From assembly GCA_038503035.1 (NCBI GenBank), contig JAVSML010020787.1, forward strand, positions 1 through 64,000: a stretch of DNA of 64,000 nucleotides, read 5' to 3'. The DNA comes from Crocodylus rhombifer (lineage: Eukaryota; Chordata; Crocodylia; Crocodylidae). The notes beneath the pieces were generated by a model. That model had not been told where the DNA came from. It did not search any database and saw only the letters and a list, made by a program, of their open reading frames with translations. Made by a program: the position numbers and the translations under genes. Position 1 is the first letter of the stretch. Each line of letters opens with the position of its first letter. Of this stretch, positions 21,765 through 33,482 are shown piece by piece.

Positions 21765-23536
21765 CTAAAAGAAAAAAAAAATCCTAATCCTTCTCCGTAA
21801 CAAAATATACCTATTACTCTCCTAAATAACCTCATGACCAACTTGCCTTAGTCCTTTACTGTGACCATTCCCCATGTTGTGCCTCCCTTGTGTTTCTGAC
21901 TTGCAATTTGTGGAAGGGATTCTCTCTGTATAGGTTTCTTTATGAACATTTTACTGGTGGTTACGTGAAAGCAGGCTGGCAGCTTATAAGCATAATATCC
22001 ATCCTTCATTCAGGATAAATGCAAGAAGCAGTTAACCTCCTTTTGATATTAGACAACTGAAGCAATAGGAGCTACATCATAAATATGTAAGTAATATACT
22101 CATCATAAAAATCTTATCCAATATTCACAACGTAGTAAGGATTTCTAAAAGGAAGTTACTTAGTTCGCCCTGGAATCAAAGCTAGTCCCTCCTTACTTCC
22201 AAACTGCATTTCTTGCCACATGTAACTAACCTAATTCCCTTCAGTGCAAGTCTGAGAAATTTAACATTTTCAACAGCAACTGTAGCAAACATTGGCCTTA
22301 GCTCCCTTAGCACTTAGATGGTTAAATATCCCAAGTCCATTTGAAATGATCTGAGATTCAGATCTGCCATCTTCCCCATCTTGGGATTCCACACATTGTC
22401 ATCATTAGACAGCCAAAAAGACATGAAAGCAAGAACTCACAAGCCTGCCCATCTTTCGAGATGCAACATTTTACTTAGCTGTGCATTTCCTGTTTTTTGG
22501 ATTTCCCCTTGCCATCCCTGGCACCTAAACCACACAAACACATTCAAACAGTCAGCTAGCTAAAGGTCCAGAAGAATTCAAATCCCTCAAATGCCCCTCA
22601 AAACTCTACTACCAACATTAGAGAAAGATACTGCTGCTACCAGAGAAGCTATGACCTTCAGTTCAAAAGAGTGCAGCTCTCATATTTAAATATGAACACA
22701 AGGAAATGCTCCCATCCCTCAGAACAGTCACTTTGCAGCAGTGTGATGTCTTGTCGGTTCACAGCATGATGAACCCTAGTTTCCCTGACAACAGTGTTTC
22801 AGAGCAATTCTGAACTCATTTCAGCTCTGTGCGGGGTGCCTACTGCTTTAGTCACCAGTAATCCAGAGAAATACAAATAAAGAAGAGGTTAAGAGGAAAC
22901 TGCCCAGCTACAGGATTTAGAATAGTGGGTCACCCAAGAAGAGCATCAGGTCTGCTTGTACCAATGAAATTTATCACAAATAGAGGAAGGCATGCAAAAA
23001 TGATTAACTATCATCCTTTCATTCTGGATTTACATCATCATTAGGCAAGTCACAGGGTACAAAGTACATCAGCAGACAGAAGACGCCAGGTTCCAAGTCA
23101 GGACATTTTGTGCTAAATCACAGCAGTCGCGCACTCCATCCTTCATGCCCAGTAAGTTTCACTAGCTGCTCAAAGCTGGGAAAGGAAAGATTCAACTGCC
23201 TTCCCCTCTTTCATGAGTCTCATTCAGAGAGAGGCATTTAAGAATGTAGAAACTATGCTCTATAATTCTGACTGGCCTTGCACACAAGCAAAAGAATGGA
23301 TCCCTGCCTTTGTCACAATGCATACCCATACAGGCCAGTGAGACTCTGCTCCAAAATTACAAAAAGAACACAAGAAATAAGAACCACCAAAGGAAAACTT
23401 GAAAAAGCAACATTTACATTACATGGCTCTTTCCATGACTGACAAGTGAGAGTTAAATAAAGCTCTGAGGGTCTGCATGACCCTGTACAACAGGGTTTTT
23501 TTTTAAATGTTAACAGCATGCACCTCATTTTAATAG

Positions 23537-23610
23537 AGCAGTGATTTTCAACCCTCTCTCAATTGTGGCCCCCTAAAAAAATTATGGGGAGAAAACCTGT
23601 AATATTGTCT
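23537..23610 (+). repeat. Possible hAT-like terminal fragment
   Basis: The string cagtgattttcaaccctctc followed by attgtggccccctaaa resembles the terminus of hAT-type elements (CAGTGGTTCTCAACC style). No matching opposite end or duplication was found nearby. Confidence 0.35.
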
Positions 23611-24032
23611 ACAGGTTACTATTAAAGTTTGCTTGATACCACATCAGATGAGTTGCTATGTCAATACTTGGAGGGCTTTGGCAAAAAGAATCCTAGTAGT
23701 AACAGTGCTGTGCTAACATTTTTTGCACATGGGACAAAATTAAAGTTGTTGCAAGAATCTTACATGAAAAATTACTAACAATTTATTCACGTGAAATTTC
23801 AATCTTAATGTTACAACAACTGGTTTTCTGCCTTTTGGGTTCTTCAGCTCTTATACCTGGGATGTAACATAAGAAGAGGCTGGATGGGTCTTATATTTAA
23901 TTGGCTAGAATTTCCATGAACTTTTGACTTTTTCTTCACAACAAGTCGGTAAGGAATTTTAAAAATAAGGATATAATAATTAGTTATGCTCTCTCTAAAT
24001 TGCTTTCTCACTGTACTTCTGTAATAACTCAA

Positions 24033-24825
24033 GACAGTTTCATAGTTTCATAGTTAGTAGAGTCGGAAGGGATCTGAGCAGATCATCAAGTGTGACCCCC
24101 TGCCATGGCGGGAAAGAGTACTGGGGTCAAACGACCTCAGCAAGGTGTTTGTCTAGCCTTGTCTTAAAGACCCCCAGGGTAGGAGCCAGCATCACTTCGC
24201 TTGGAAGTTGGTTCCAGATCCTAGCCGCCCTGACCGTGAAATAGCGCCTCCGGACGTCTAGTCTGAATCTACCCTCTGCCAGCTCGTGACTGTTATTTCT
24301 AGTCACTCCTGGCAGTGCTCGGGGGAACAGGGACTCCCCCAATGCCTGCTGGTCCCCCCTGACTACTTCGTAACAGGCCACTAGATCCCCCCTCAGCCTT
24401 CTCTTGTCGAGGCTGAATAGGTTCAGGTCCCGTAGCCTCTCCTCGTAGGGCCTGCCCTGCTGCCCCCGATCATGAGAGTGGCCTCCTCTGGACCCTCTCC
24501 CTGCTGTCCACATCCCTCCTGAAGTGCGGTGCCCAGAATTGGACACAGTACTCCAGCTGTGGCCTGACCAGTGCCGCATAGAGGGGGAGGATCACCTCCT
24601 TGGACCTGCTTGAGATGCATCTCTGGATGCATGACAAGGTGCGGTCGGCCTTCCTGACTGCCTCCCCACACTGCTGGCCCATGTTCATCTTGGCATCAAT
24701 GACTACTCCAAGATCCTTTTCTGCCTCTGCACTGATGAGAAGGGAGTTCCCCAGCCTGTAGGTATGGTGCTGATTGTTCCTCCCCAGGTGCATCACCTTG
24801 CACTTGTCAGTGTTGCAACACATAT
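24033..24825 (-). mobile_element. CR1 LINE 3' fragment, relatively young
   Basis: The 3' tail starts at gtttcatagtttcatagtta (about 24030) with the 'ggaagggatctgagcagatc' block. The minus strand encodes C-terminal ORF2: CNTDKCKVMHLGRNNQHHTY, ISAEAEKDLGVVIDAKMNM, LYAALVRPQLEYCVQFWAP and, after a frameshift near 24500, LRDLNLFSLDKRRLRGDLVA. It is 5'-truncated at about 24825 within BAIAP3 intron 1 of the coding region. Confidence 0.92.
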
Positions 24826-25703
24826 TTCATACTAGTCTCATTCAGCACTATCCTTTTTCTGCAGTCTCCATTTTTAGATGAATAGATAACAAAATAAAGC
24901 AGGTTAGGTATTCAGCTGGTTTTGCTGTTAAGACAATTTGGAGTATTTTGAGGTAGTTACTAATACAACAATTACTATTCACATACATTACTTTTAGGAA
25001 GACAGTTGTTACTTATTGCATTGTACAAACAGAATTTACTGTTAGGTGCCTGCATTTTCCTTAAGAACACAAAATACTGCTTTTCCTATCTTATGCTTGT
25101 CGTAACAGATGAAAATTAAAAAACGCATAGATTTCCCCAAATAAAGCCAATTTATAAGAAAATCCAACAAATTAGTTAAAATGGACAAACTGAGGGAAAG
25201 AATAGTGAAAAGAAAATTAATAAGACAATTACACTCCTAGCAAAAGTGTATGCATCTTAAGGAATAATAAAAGCAGTGTGCAATATCCCCTTACAGCACA
25301 TAAGATCATTGTTTTAATACACGGATAAGAAATAATTTACAAAAATAAGGCTTGTATCAAAATGATGCTGACCTTTTCCTCTTGAGTAAAAAAAACAAAC
25401 TCCACTAGTTCCTTAAGAAATTTACTTTAGAGTCAAATGAAATTTTGATTTGGTCACTTTAAGTTCTTCCTAGAGTAGGTTTTCCCTTCTTAGAGTGAGT
25501 TTTCCCAGTTGTCAGCTCAAACATCCTACACTGACAGACTTACCATTTTCCATGTCTAGAAATTGCATAATGTAGCCAGTCAATGGAAAGCATAAATACA
25601 AACATGGGCTTAATGCCGGTAGGCAACTTCTTCAATTAAAGGCACAGATCAGATTTAAAAAAGCAGCAGCATATTCTCCAGTGACCAATTCCTCCACACC
25701 TAC

Positions 25704-25837
25704 CTGACAGCACTTGTCATTTCACTGATCTCCTGTGCAGAGATGCTGGCTGTTGCCACTGTGGTTTTATGATGAAAGGACTGTCGATTCTGCACCTGCT
25801 TCAGCATGCTGCTTTTTATGTCCAGCAGTGTCGACAT
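25704..25837 (-). CDS. BAIAP3: BAIAP3 coding exon 1 (start codon, residues 1-44 plus two bases)
   Basis: This exon starts with ATG at 25837 reading MSTLLDIKSSMLKQVQ, the characteristic BAIAP3 N-terminus as I recall it from mammals. The full exon probably extends to 25847, where a strong acceptor (ctgctgcag) precedes ten bases of 5' UTR. G at -3 gives an adequate start context. The donor is GTCAG|GTAGG at 25703, and the exon ends in phase 2 (AG), which joins G of the next exon to make Arg45. No signal peptide or membrane segment is visible, as expected for a peripheral cytosolic protein. Upstream exon(s) must be non-coding. Confidence 0.9.
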
Positions 25838-26486
25838 GGCTGTTAGCCTGCAGCAGAGCAAAGCAAAAAGGCAAACTGATAATAAGCTTCGCCACCTCAG
25901 CTTATCTACTATAGTAAGCCACCTACTGACCTGAAGGGCAGGAAGAAATATTATTTACTTAATATGAATAACAACAACAATTTTGTTGGAAGCACATTTA
26001 AAAGTTCCATCTTTTAAACTTTCCTTCAGTAGACCTGAATTTATGAAAAAATAATTAATTAGAGAGGCTGAAAATATTTATTAAATATATTTTTATTAAA
26101 TATGTATTTTGTTAGAGAAGAAAAACTCCAGTTGTATTCAATATACATCACTGTAGCAACTGATCAATGATAGCACTTATTCAGAATGAATTTGGTACTA
26201 GAGGAGTCTCTTTTCCAGCTGCAGTGATCACTCTTCAAAATACCTACTGAGCACAAATTGGTTCCGGCCGTGCTGCTGTTTTTCTCTATAGACTCCAGCA
26301 TATTTACACAAAACTACCTTAAGAAATGAGTATTTATTAGATGTATACATGTATAGCACTGCAAGCAAGCTTGGCACTTTACCAAGGGGCACAATCACAG
26401 CTTTTTGAGGTAGGTAGAAAACTATATGCTAATTTGAAGCCGATGCTATTACAGATGACACTTTTTAGTAGCACTGAACTACAACA

Positions 26487-27764
26487 CATAGTTTCATAGT
26501 TTCTAGGGTCGGAAGGGACCTGAGCAGATCATCTAGTCCGACCCCCTGCCATGGCAGGAAAGAGTACTGGGGTCAAATGACCCCAGCAAGATGTTCATCT
26601 AACCTCCTCTTAAACACCCCAGGCTAGGAGCCTGCACCACTTCTCTTGGAAGCTGGTTCCAGACCCTAGCCGCCCTGACCATGAAGTAGCGCCTCCTGAT
26701 ATCTAACCTAAACCTACCCTCTGCTAGCTTGTGACCGTTATTCCTGGTCACTCCTGGTGGTGCTTGGGGAAACAGTGACTCCCCCAATGCCTGCTGATCC
26801 CGCCTGACTCGTTTATAACAGGCCACAAGATCCCCCCCTCAGCCTTCTCTTTTGGAGGCTGAACAGGTTCAGGTCCCTCAGCCTGTCCTCATAGGGCCTG
26901 CTCTGCTGTCCCCTGATCATACGAGTGGCCTCCTCTGGACCCTCTCCATGCTGTCCACATCCCTCCTGAAGCGTGGCGCCCAGAACTGGATGCAGTACTC
27001 CAGCTGTGGCCTGACCAGTGCCGCATAGAGGCGGATCACCTCCTTGGACCTGCTCGAGATGCATCTGTGGATGCATGACAAGGTGCGGTTGGCCTTCCTG
27101 ACTGCCTCCCCACACTGCCGGCCCATGTTCATCTTGGAGTCAATGATGACCCCCAGATCCCTTTCCGCCTCCGTGCTGACAAGAGGGGAGTTCCCCAACC
27201 TGTAGGTATGGTGCCGGTTGTTCCTCCTGAGGTGCATCACCTTGCACTTGTCTGTGTTGAAACCCATCCTATTCTCGTCCACCCACCCTTGTAACCTATC
27301 TAGGTCTGATTGTAGCCTGTTGCATCCTTCCAATGTACCCACATCCCCCCACATCTTAGTGTCATCAGCAAATTTGACCAGGGTGCTTTTTACCCCCTCG
27401 TCCAAATCACTGATGAAGATGTTGAACAATGTGGGCCCGAGGACCGAGCCCTGCGGAGCCCCACTGGCCACATCCTTCCAGGTTGAGAAGGACCCATCCA
27501 CTACCACCCTCTGGGTGCGGCCCTCCAGCCAGTTGGTGACCCATTTGACTGTGTGGCTGTCTACACCACAGCCCCCCAGTTTCTTAATGAAAATAGGGTG
27601 AGAGACAGTGTCAAAAGCCTTCCGGAAGTCCAGGAAGATTATATCCACTGCTACCCCTGCGTCTAATGATCTGGTGATCTGATCGTAAAAGGCCACCAGG
27701 TTGGTCTGACAGGACCTGCCACTGGTGAACCCATGTTGGTTGCCCCTAAGCATGCAGTCCCCTG
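26487..27764 (-). mobile_element. CR1 LINE, RT domain with intact FADD, interrupted by an LTR
   Basis: A 299-codon open frame on the minus strand (26917-27816 overall) covers FYDQITRSLDAGVAVDIIFL, GAPQGSVLGPTLFNIFISDL and the catalytic FADDTKMWGD. Further C-terminal blocks lie in shifted frames to the 3' end at 26487. This is the best preserved CR1 in the window. The 5' side is broken at 27764 by the LTR at 27765-28232, and a few more CR1-like bases may follow at 28237. Confidence 0.93.
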
Positions 27765-28232
27765 TGTTGGTGTCACTGGGCATAACCCTGGGTAACTCAG
27801 AGGGATGGAAGACCATGAGTGTCGAGGAAGTCCTTCTGCTCCAGGCTCAGAAGAGCCAAAACGCCCCCTTGCCCAACCTTTGTAACCCTTTCTTTGGCGC
27901 CTGCAATCTCCTGTCCTTCTGGAAAGCAGGCGAGCTAAAACTTATCTGTGGAATGCAAGGGCACCGCTCGGAGAGAGAAAGGAGGAGGGAAAGGGGAGAA
28001 AGAGGGGAGCCAGCTGGTGCAAAATCACTGACAGTGAAACTGACCGGGGTATAAAGATCCTGCTGTTGCAGGGTTAGGTGCGCAGGATTTGAGACCATAC
28101 AGTCTCCCTGTGCCTTTTACTTGAGCTCAAATAAACTCTGTCTGCTTCTCCCCCAGTGTGTTTATTTGGCGCAACACACACCGGGCAACGAGCCCAATCG
28201 TTGCCTCCCTCGGGCACCTTGTACCGGCAACA
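27765..28232 (+). mobile_element. Solo LTR of an endogenous-retrovirus-like element
   Basis: 468 bp with termini TGTTGGTG...CCGGCAACA (TG...CA with short inverted repeats), flanked by the 4-bp direct repeat CCTG at 27761-27764 and 28233-28236. Inside are a TATA box (tataaag at 28050-28056) and AATAAA (28130-28135), followed by a G/T-rich and GC-rich U5-like stretch, so U3, R and U5 run on the plus strand. There is no internal viral coding region, so it is a solo LTR left by recombination. It sits inside the 5' end of a CR1 and is antisense to BAIAP3. The 4-bp duplication fits class I (gammaretrovirus-like) or similar elements. Confidence 0.85.
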
Positions 28233-29170
28233 CCTGCATGCCCCATTATCATTATAACATTATAACATCATTATAACATGCCTCACATTCGCCTACCAAA
28301 CTGTAGACCAAACTACCTACTATCTTAAATCTAAATGTAATATGACATTCCTGGGACTCAAAAACAAATAAAGACTTTGACAAAAAGTTCAGTTATTCCT
28401 AGGCTTCAGAAAAACTGGACTCAAATCAATTGATCCGGGGGGGATGAATTTTCACCTCTGGGGAGTAAAAATGCAAAAAGGAAGAGGCCAAATTCAGTCT
28501 TAAAAAAAAACCCAATAGACTTGACAGTTTCAGCTTTGCTATTCAAACAAATAAAAGTCTCTTGAGAAAGTAAGATATGCTACAAGGTACTGTAGTTCCC
28601 TCAGACATTTTAGAATACTGATCACAAGCAGATCATTTTATAGTGGGTAGTAATTATTAAAGGGAGAACAAGGAATTCTTCTTTAACCTGGTATAGGGGC
28701 ATTAGATAGAAAGCCAGTTATCCACCAAAAAGAAACAAGAAGTTCACTTTCCCTTCAAATTTTAAACTGCATCAAAATATTTCCCTATACTAATTTCCCT
28801 ATACTCTAGGTATTTGTCCATGTTGTGCTGAATGACACTGGGAAAGAGGAAAATCACTTCTACCACTAGGAAGGCAGAACATGTAAGGGTACCTGAATCT
28901 GTCAGCTAATATTCCAGGGTATTGTTTGACCAGATACCCTGGGTAAAGAATACAGTATATGAAGGCAAAGCAGGTCACCCTGCTACTTAAGGTATTTTGG
29001 TTTAACATCAACTTCACACAGAGCTCCCTCTGGGATTCTCTCATTCCCTTTAAACTTGCATAACTGCTGAACATTTTGGAAGAACTCAGATCTGGGAATC
29101 CTTCACAAATTAAGATATGTATATGTTCAGTTTTGTCTTACTTGTGCATCTTCATGTCATTTATCGTGAT

Positions 29171-29440
29171 TAAATGCACGTGTAGACAGTGACGATCAGA
29201 TGCAAATTGTGCCCAGTTAACCCAGCCAGCCAAGGGTCAGACGCACAGCTCTTGCCAGCCCCTCCACCACCTGGAACTTGGGGCTGACCCCCAGTGCCTC
29301 CTGCTCTGTCCCAACTGAAGTTGCTGCTGTCCCAGGCGCACATGTAGACACTGTGCCCAGAAGCAGTGTACTCTGGCTCAAACAGCTCCCAAGTTTATGG
29401 CACTGAGTTAACTGCCTGTGTAGATGCACCCACTTTGACA
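29171..29440. repeat. Possible MITE with 'tgcacgtgtagac' / 'gtgtagatgcac' ends
   Basis: A GC-richer island of about 270 bp is bracketed by taaatgcacgtgtagacagt on the left and gcctgtgtagatgcacccac on the right, which are partly inverted. A further internal cgcacatgtagacactgtgc suggests a repeat family whose members begin with 'gtgtagac'. Boundaries are uncertain. Confidence 0.4.
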
Positions 29441-30070
29441 CAAGCAGCAAGGGGTGTAAACCAAGAAAGGCAACCTGCAAACCAAATCCTTTGAGAAAAT
29501 GATTTTTCAATGAGTGGAAGAATTAAATTCCCTGCTCCATTTAATGGCCATATTTTTCAATAGGAAGAGAACCTAGAAGAATAAGAGAAAAAAGTAGCTG
29601 ATCAGTAAAGAAAGATATGTTTTAGAATATGGCTATCCAACTTCAAAGCCCCAGAGGCCACAAATCCCCTCTGCCCCTCCCATCCATTTCTTCCTCTGGG
29701 CACAGAGGAGGGAGGGGAAGTCTGCAGACTTCCGCTGCTATTATAGCCAGAGGGATGGGGAGACTGGCAGCCAGTGAAAGCTCAAAGGCAGTACAGTAAC
29801 CCCTCAAAGGCTTGTAGTTGGACATCCTGGTTTTAGAGGTCAAGAAGTGCAAGGATAAAAGTAGAATTACTTGCAGTCAATCTGGGTCAAGATCTTATGA
29901 AAAGATATTTTAAAAAATAGCATTTTTTCAGCCATATAAATAACAATAGAATAAGAGTAGTAGGACCAATATGCAGCAATATGCGGGTAGACATCATAAA
30001 GGGAAAAAGAACTGGAGACAGGAGGTAAATGAAAAATAGAACAAAGTACAGCATGGAAGATAGTGGCAGA

Positions 30071-30470
30071 NNNNNNNNNNNNNNNNNNNNNNNNNNNNNN
30101 NNNNNNNNNNNNNNNNNNNNNNNNNNNNNNNNNNNNNNNNNNNNNNNNNNNNNNNNNNNNNNNNNNNNNNNNNNNNNNNNNNNNNNNNNNNNNNNNNNNN
30201 NNNNNNNNNNNNNNNNNNNNNNNNNNNNNNNNNNNNNNNNNNNNNNNNNNNNNNNNNNNNNNNNNNNNNNNNNNNNNNNNNNNNNNNNNNNNNNNNNNNN
30301 NNNNNNNNNNNNNNNNNNNNNNNNNNNNNNNNNNNNNNNNNNNNNNNNNNNNNNNNNNNNNNNNNNNNNNNNNNNNNNNNNNNNNNNNNNNNNNNNNNNN
30401 NNNNNNNNNNNNNNNNNNNNNNNNNNNNNNNNNNNNNNNNNNNNNNNNNNNNNNNNNNNNNNNNNNNNNN
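30071..30470. other. Assembly gap (400 N) inside an inverted repeat
   Basis: 400 unknown bases. The left edge reads atagtggcaga and the right edge tctgccactat, exact reverse complements over 11 bases, with partial complementarity further out. Any open frame across the gap is meaningless. The real gap length is unknown. Confidence 0.98.
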
Positions 30471-31204
30471 TCTGCCACTATGCCACATGGGATATTATTA
30501 GTTAAGATAGAGAAGATGAGGATTAGTAGAGAAGAAGAAATGTAAGACAGATAAGAAGACGTACTAAAGGGAAGAGACCAGGCAATGTTGCAAGAGGAAG
30601 TACCAGCCTACATAAATGTTACTAGTAGATTTCCTCAAAGATTGGTTCAGGACTGATTTGCTTCATATTTTTCTTTATGACCCTGAGAATGTGCTGATGA
30701 AACCTGCTGATGAAAAGAGAGCAGTTGCCATCAATACAAGTAAGATTCAAGCTATCATGCAGGAAGAACTGGATGACCTAGAGTACTAGAATAGCAGAAA
30801 TGGCATGATATTCAACAGTACAGTCGGCAAGTTCATCCACATAGTGACTAATTAGAATTTCTTCTACACGCTAATAACTCACCCATTAAAAGCACCTGAG
30901 GACAGAAGGGCCTGTAAGTATTAGGTGATCACGGGATGACTATGATGTGTGTGACACAGCTGCGATAAAGGCTAATGCCCTGTATTAGGTTAAGTATTTC
31001 TAGCAGAGAGAGGGAAAGATCATTGCCACTGTACAAGGCATTGGACCTACCCTCCTTATGGAGCCGTCTGACATTGCAAACACACCGAGAAGGAATGCAA
31101 CTGCCATCTACAAATACACCACAGAAAAGCTCCAGGGAGGGAAAAGGACAATCCTGGCACAAGAACAAATAGGGATAAGTACATGGGAATAAACTAACTA
31201 TTAA

Positions 31205-31415
31205 CACATTTTTGCTGGAAGTTAGAAAGTTTTTAAAGATAGCGAGGTTATGAAATAGCTTCCTATGGGAGGTAGAAGGCAAGGAAGGGAGCCTAACTGC
31301 TCTGTACATAGATTTTGGCCAAGTTAGGAAAGGGATTGCATGACTCTGTGCCTGCAAGAACAGAGGGCTGTACTCAACAACCCAGGAGATTCCTTCCAGT
31401 CATACCTTCCTGTCA
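31205..31415 (+). mobile_element. Old CR1 LINE 3' fragment
   Basis: Degenerate plus-strand CR1 end: gctggaagttagaaagtttt, then tatgaaatagcttcctatgg (K*LPMG-type), then attccttccagtcataccttcc near the 3' end. It is antisense to BAIAP3. Confidence 0.55.
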
Positions 31416-32596
31416 CAGACAAAGTGAACGCATATAAAGCTCACAATAAAAGAGGTTCAGAATAAAAGTTACAATACCAGCTGGGTAGAGGGATAAGCTA
31501 GGAGGTAAACATAGTTATGTCTGAGGTTAGAGCTCAGTTGCCAGTGTTCACGGTTATCATGGTGTGTAGCCTCTCATCCCTGCAGCCAGGGTCACTGGGG
31601 GCTAGTGTCATTGCAGTAGACTGGTATGAGGGTTTGACAAGTCAAAGGAGCTGTGCTCCAGCAGTACACTACTCTTCCTGTCCCCAGGAAGATGGGCATG
31701 GCTGGGGAACCTTCTGGCAAATATGGTACCAAGCGAAACAGCTGCCAAAACAGCCCTGAACTATATTAGGCCTCTAAATCAGCAACGTATACTTTACTCA
31801 TTGCTCAAGGCTCATTGCTCAACAAACAACATTTTCTTTTAGATCATTTTTCTAATGTATTATGGAGACCTATTTATCTGGGTACTTCAGAAATAAAGGG
31901 TAGCTGGTTCAGCAGATGAGAGGGTAGGGAATTCCAGAGCTTGTGACATGGGTGTGGAGTGTAAGGGGTGGCTTAACTAAGAGATGAGTACACATTTGCT
32001 CATCTTTGTTTATGGCCACCACCATGGGCATGCAGAAGGAGGCTAGACCATGGGGGGAGGAGGAAGAGAACTCAAAAAGGGTATTCACCCACATCTACTC
32101 ATGTTATCAGCACCCAGTGCCAGGAAAAAAAATAAATGCCAACTGTCAAAGTCTCAGCATATGCTAGCAGTTAACAAAAATATAAGCACACTTACTGTTC
32201 TCTTGGTTACCATGCTCCCAACAGCACTCCCACTCACAGAGGACCTGGGTATCCTAGTTAGGTTCTGCCGGTCAGCCTCCCTGCCCTCAGGGTAATCCAG
32301 CCCCTCCCGCATCTGCCACAAAACCCATGGCTAGTTGCCGGCATCTCATCCTAAAATCCTGTTCATTTTCTCAGAGTACAAACACGTGGGTAACCTATCA
32401 CAGGGGATGCTGTTTCTCTCCCTTGCCTGTTTGTACTCCAACTTCAAGTCCTCAGTGATGTTGCACCACTGTATGGCACTACTGGTGGCCCTGTGTTCCC
32501 ATTTTCTTGGCTACAGCCTCAAATATCTCCAGGTTGCAGTAGTTGCAAGTGAGAGCTTATGGCATCTTTATTTCACCACACACTACGAGCATCTTA

Positions 32597-32866
32597 GGGT
32601 GCCTATATGCTCGTTAGTGTTCCAATTAGAATGCGGCAGAGTCGCCACAGCATCACATGTATTAAGCCCTTGCATGTTTTAAAATGGCCATGGGACCCTA
32701 TCTAAACCTCATTCAACAAGGTTTCATTAAAGTGTCCCATGGCCATTTTTAAATATGTGGGGGTTTAATACATGTGACAGTGAGGTGTCTTAATTAGAGT
32801 GGCTGCCTGGGAACCACTGTAATTAAAACACCCTAGCCCCACCTTCAGGCATGTGTATAGGCAGCC
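32597..32866. mobile_element. Harbinger-like fold-back MITE with TTA target duplication
   Basis: 270 bp with ends GGGTGCCTATATGC and, inverted, GGCTGCCTATACAC, flanked by TTA at 32594-32596 and 32867-32869. Inside are long inverted arms: cacatgtattaagccc...ttaaaatggccatgggac (about 32654-32697) against gtcccatggccatttttaaa...ttaatacatgtgac (about 32733-32780). TTA duplication is the PIF/Harbinger signature. Harbinger-type MITEs (Chompy) are known from crocodilians, but membership was not tested. No transposase. Confidence 0.75.
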
Positions 32867-33482
32867 TTAGACCCCAGCACAGGGCAGCAGCGGGAGCAAC
32901 AATGTGGCACACAGACAGGAGGAGCCACTAAGATGTTGATGACCGTGGTATCTAAGCACAAAGAAGAACCTGGCTCCGTGCTAACATTTAAATGAAGTGA
33001 CAACTGCTGGCTTTGACCACAGAGCAGTGGAGGGCACACAAGTTGCTGCTGTTGAGATCTGAGCCGGTATTCATAAAGGAAAACTGAGAAGATGAAATAT
33101 TAATTGCACCTCTACCTGTGTATTCAAGTCAGTTACTCTGGACATCTGCTGGTAGTATGAACTTGGTGGCCCTGCTGCACTCATTTAAAAAATGGCAAAT
33201 AAACAGACCACAATGATCTAAGGGAGGGAAGACAGAAAGCAGAATGTCTACCAGCACTTACAGATTAGGAATATACATCACTCTCTCTTACTGAGGAGTA
33301 ACAGGAAGGGACCAGAAAAAACAATGGTAAAAGAGGACCCACTAGGTAGGCAGGGATATTAAGGAGTAAGTGGCAGGCTGGCAGATGAGTCAGGCTGCTC
33401 AGCTAGTTTGTCGAGGGCAGTACACTGCAAGGAGTTGGAAAGAGTGGGAAAAAGCAGGCTGTGCTATGCTGCACAAACCCAC

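Larger units (their letters stand above)
28260..31204. other. Presumed BAIAP3 5' intron, mostly unassigned
   Basis: Apart from the possible MITE at 29171-29440 and the N gap, I see no gene or clear element. Immediately after the solo LTR is a small ATTATAAC-type repetition (about 28248-28280). Confidence 0.5.

Noticed and set aside
29867..30545. Frames of 142-203 codons spanning 30 kb
   Set aside because: They run across the 400 N gap and are meaningless translations of unknown bases.
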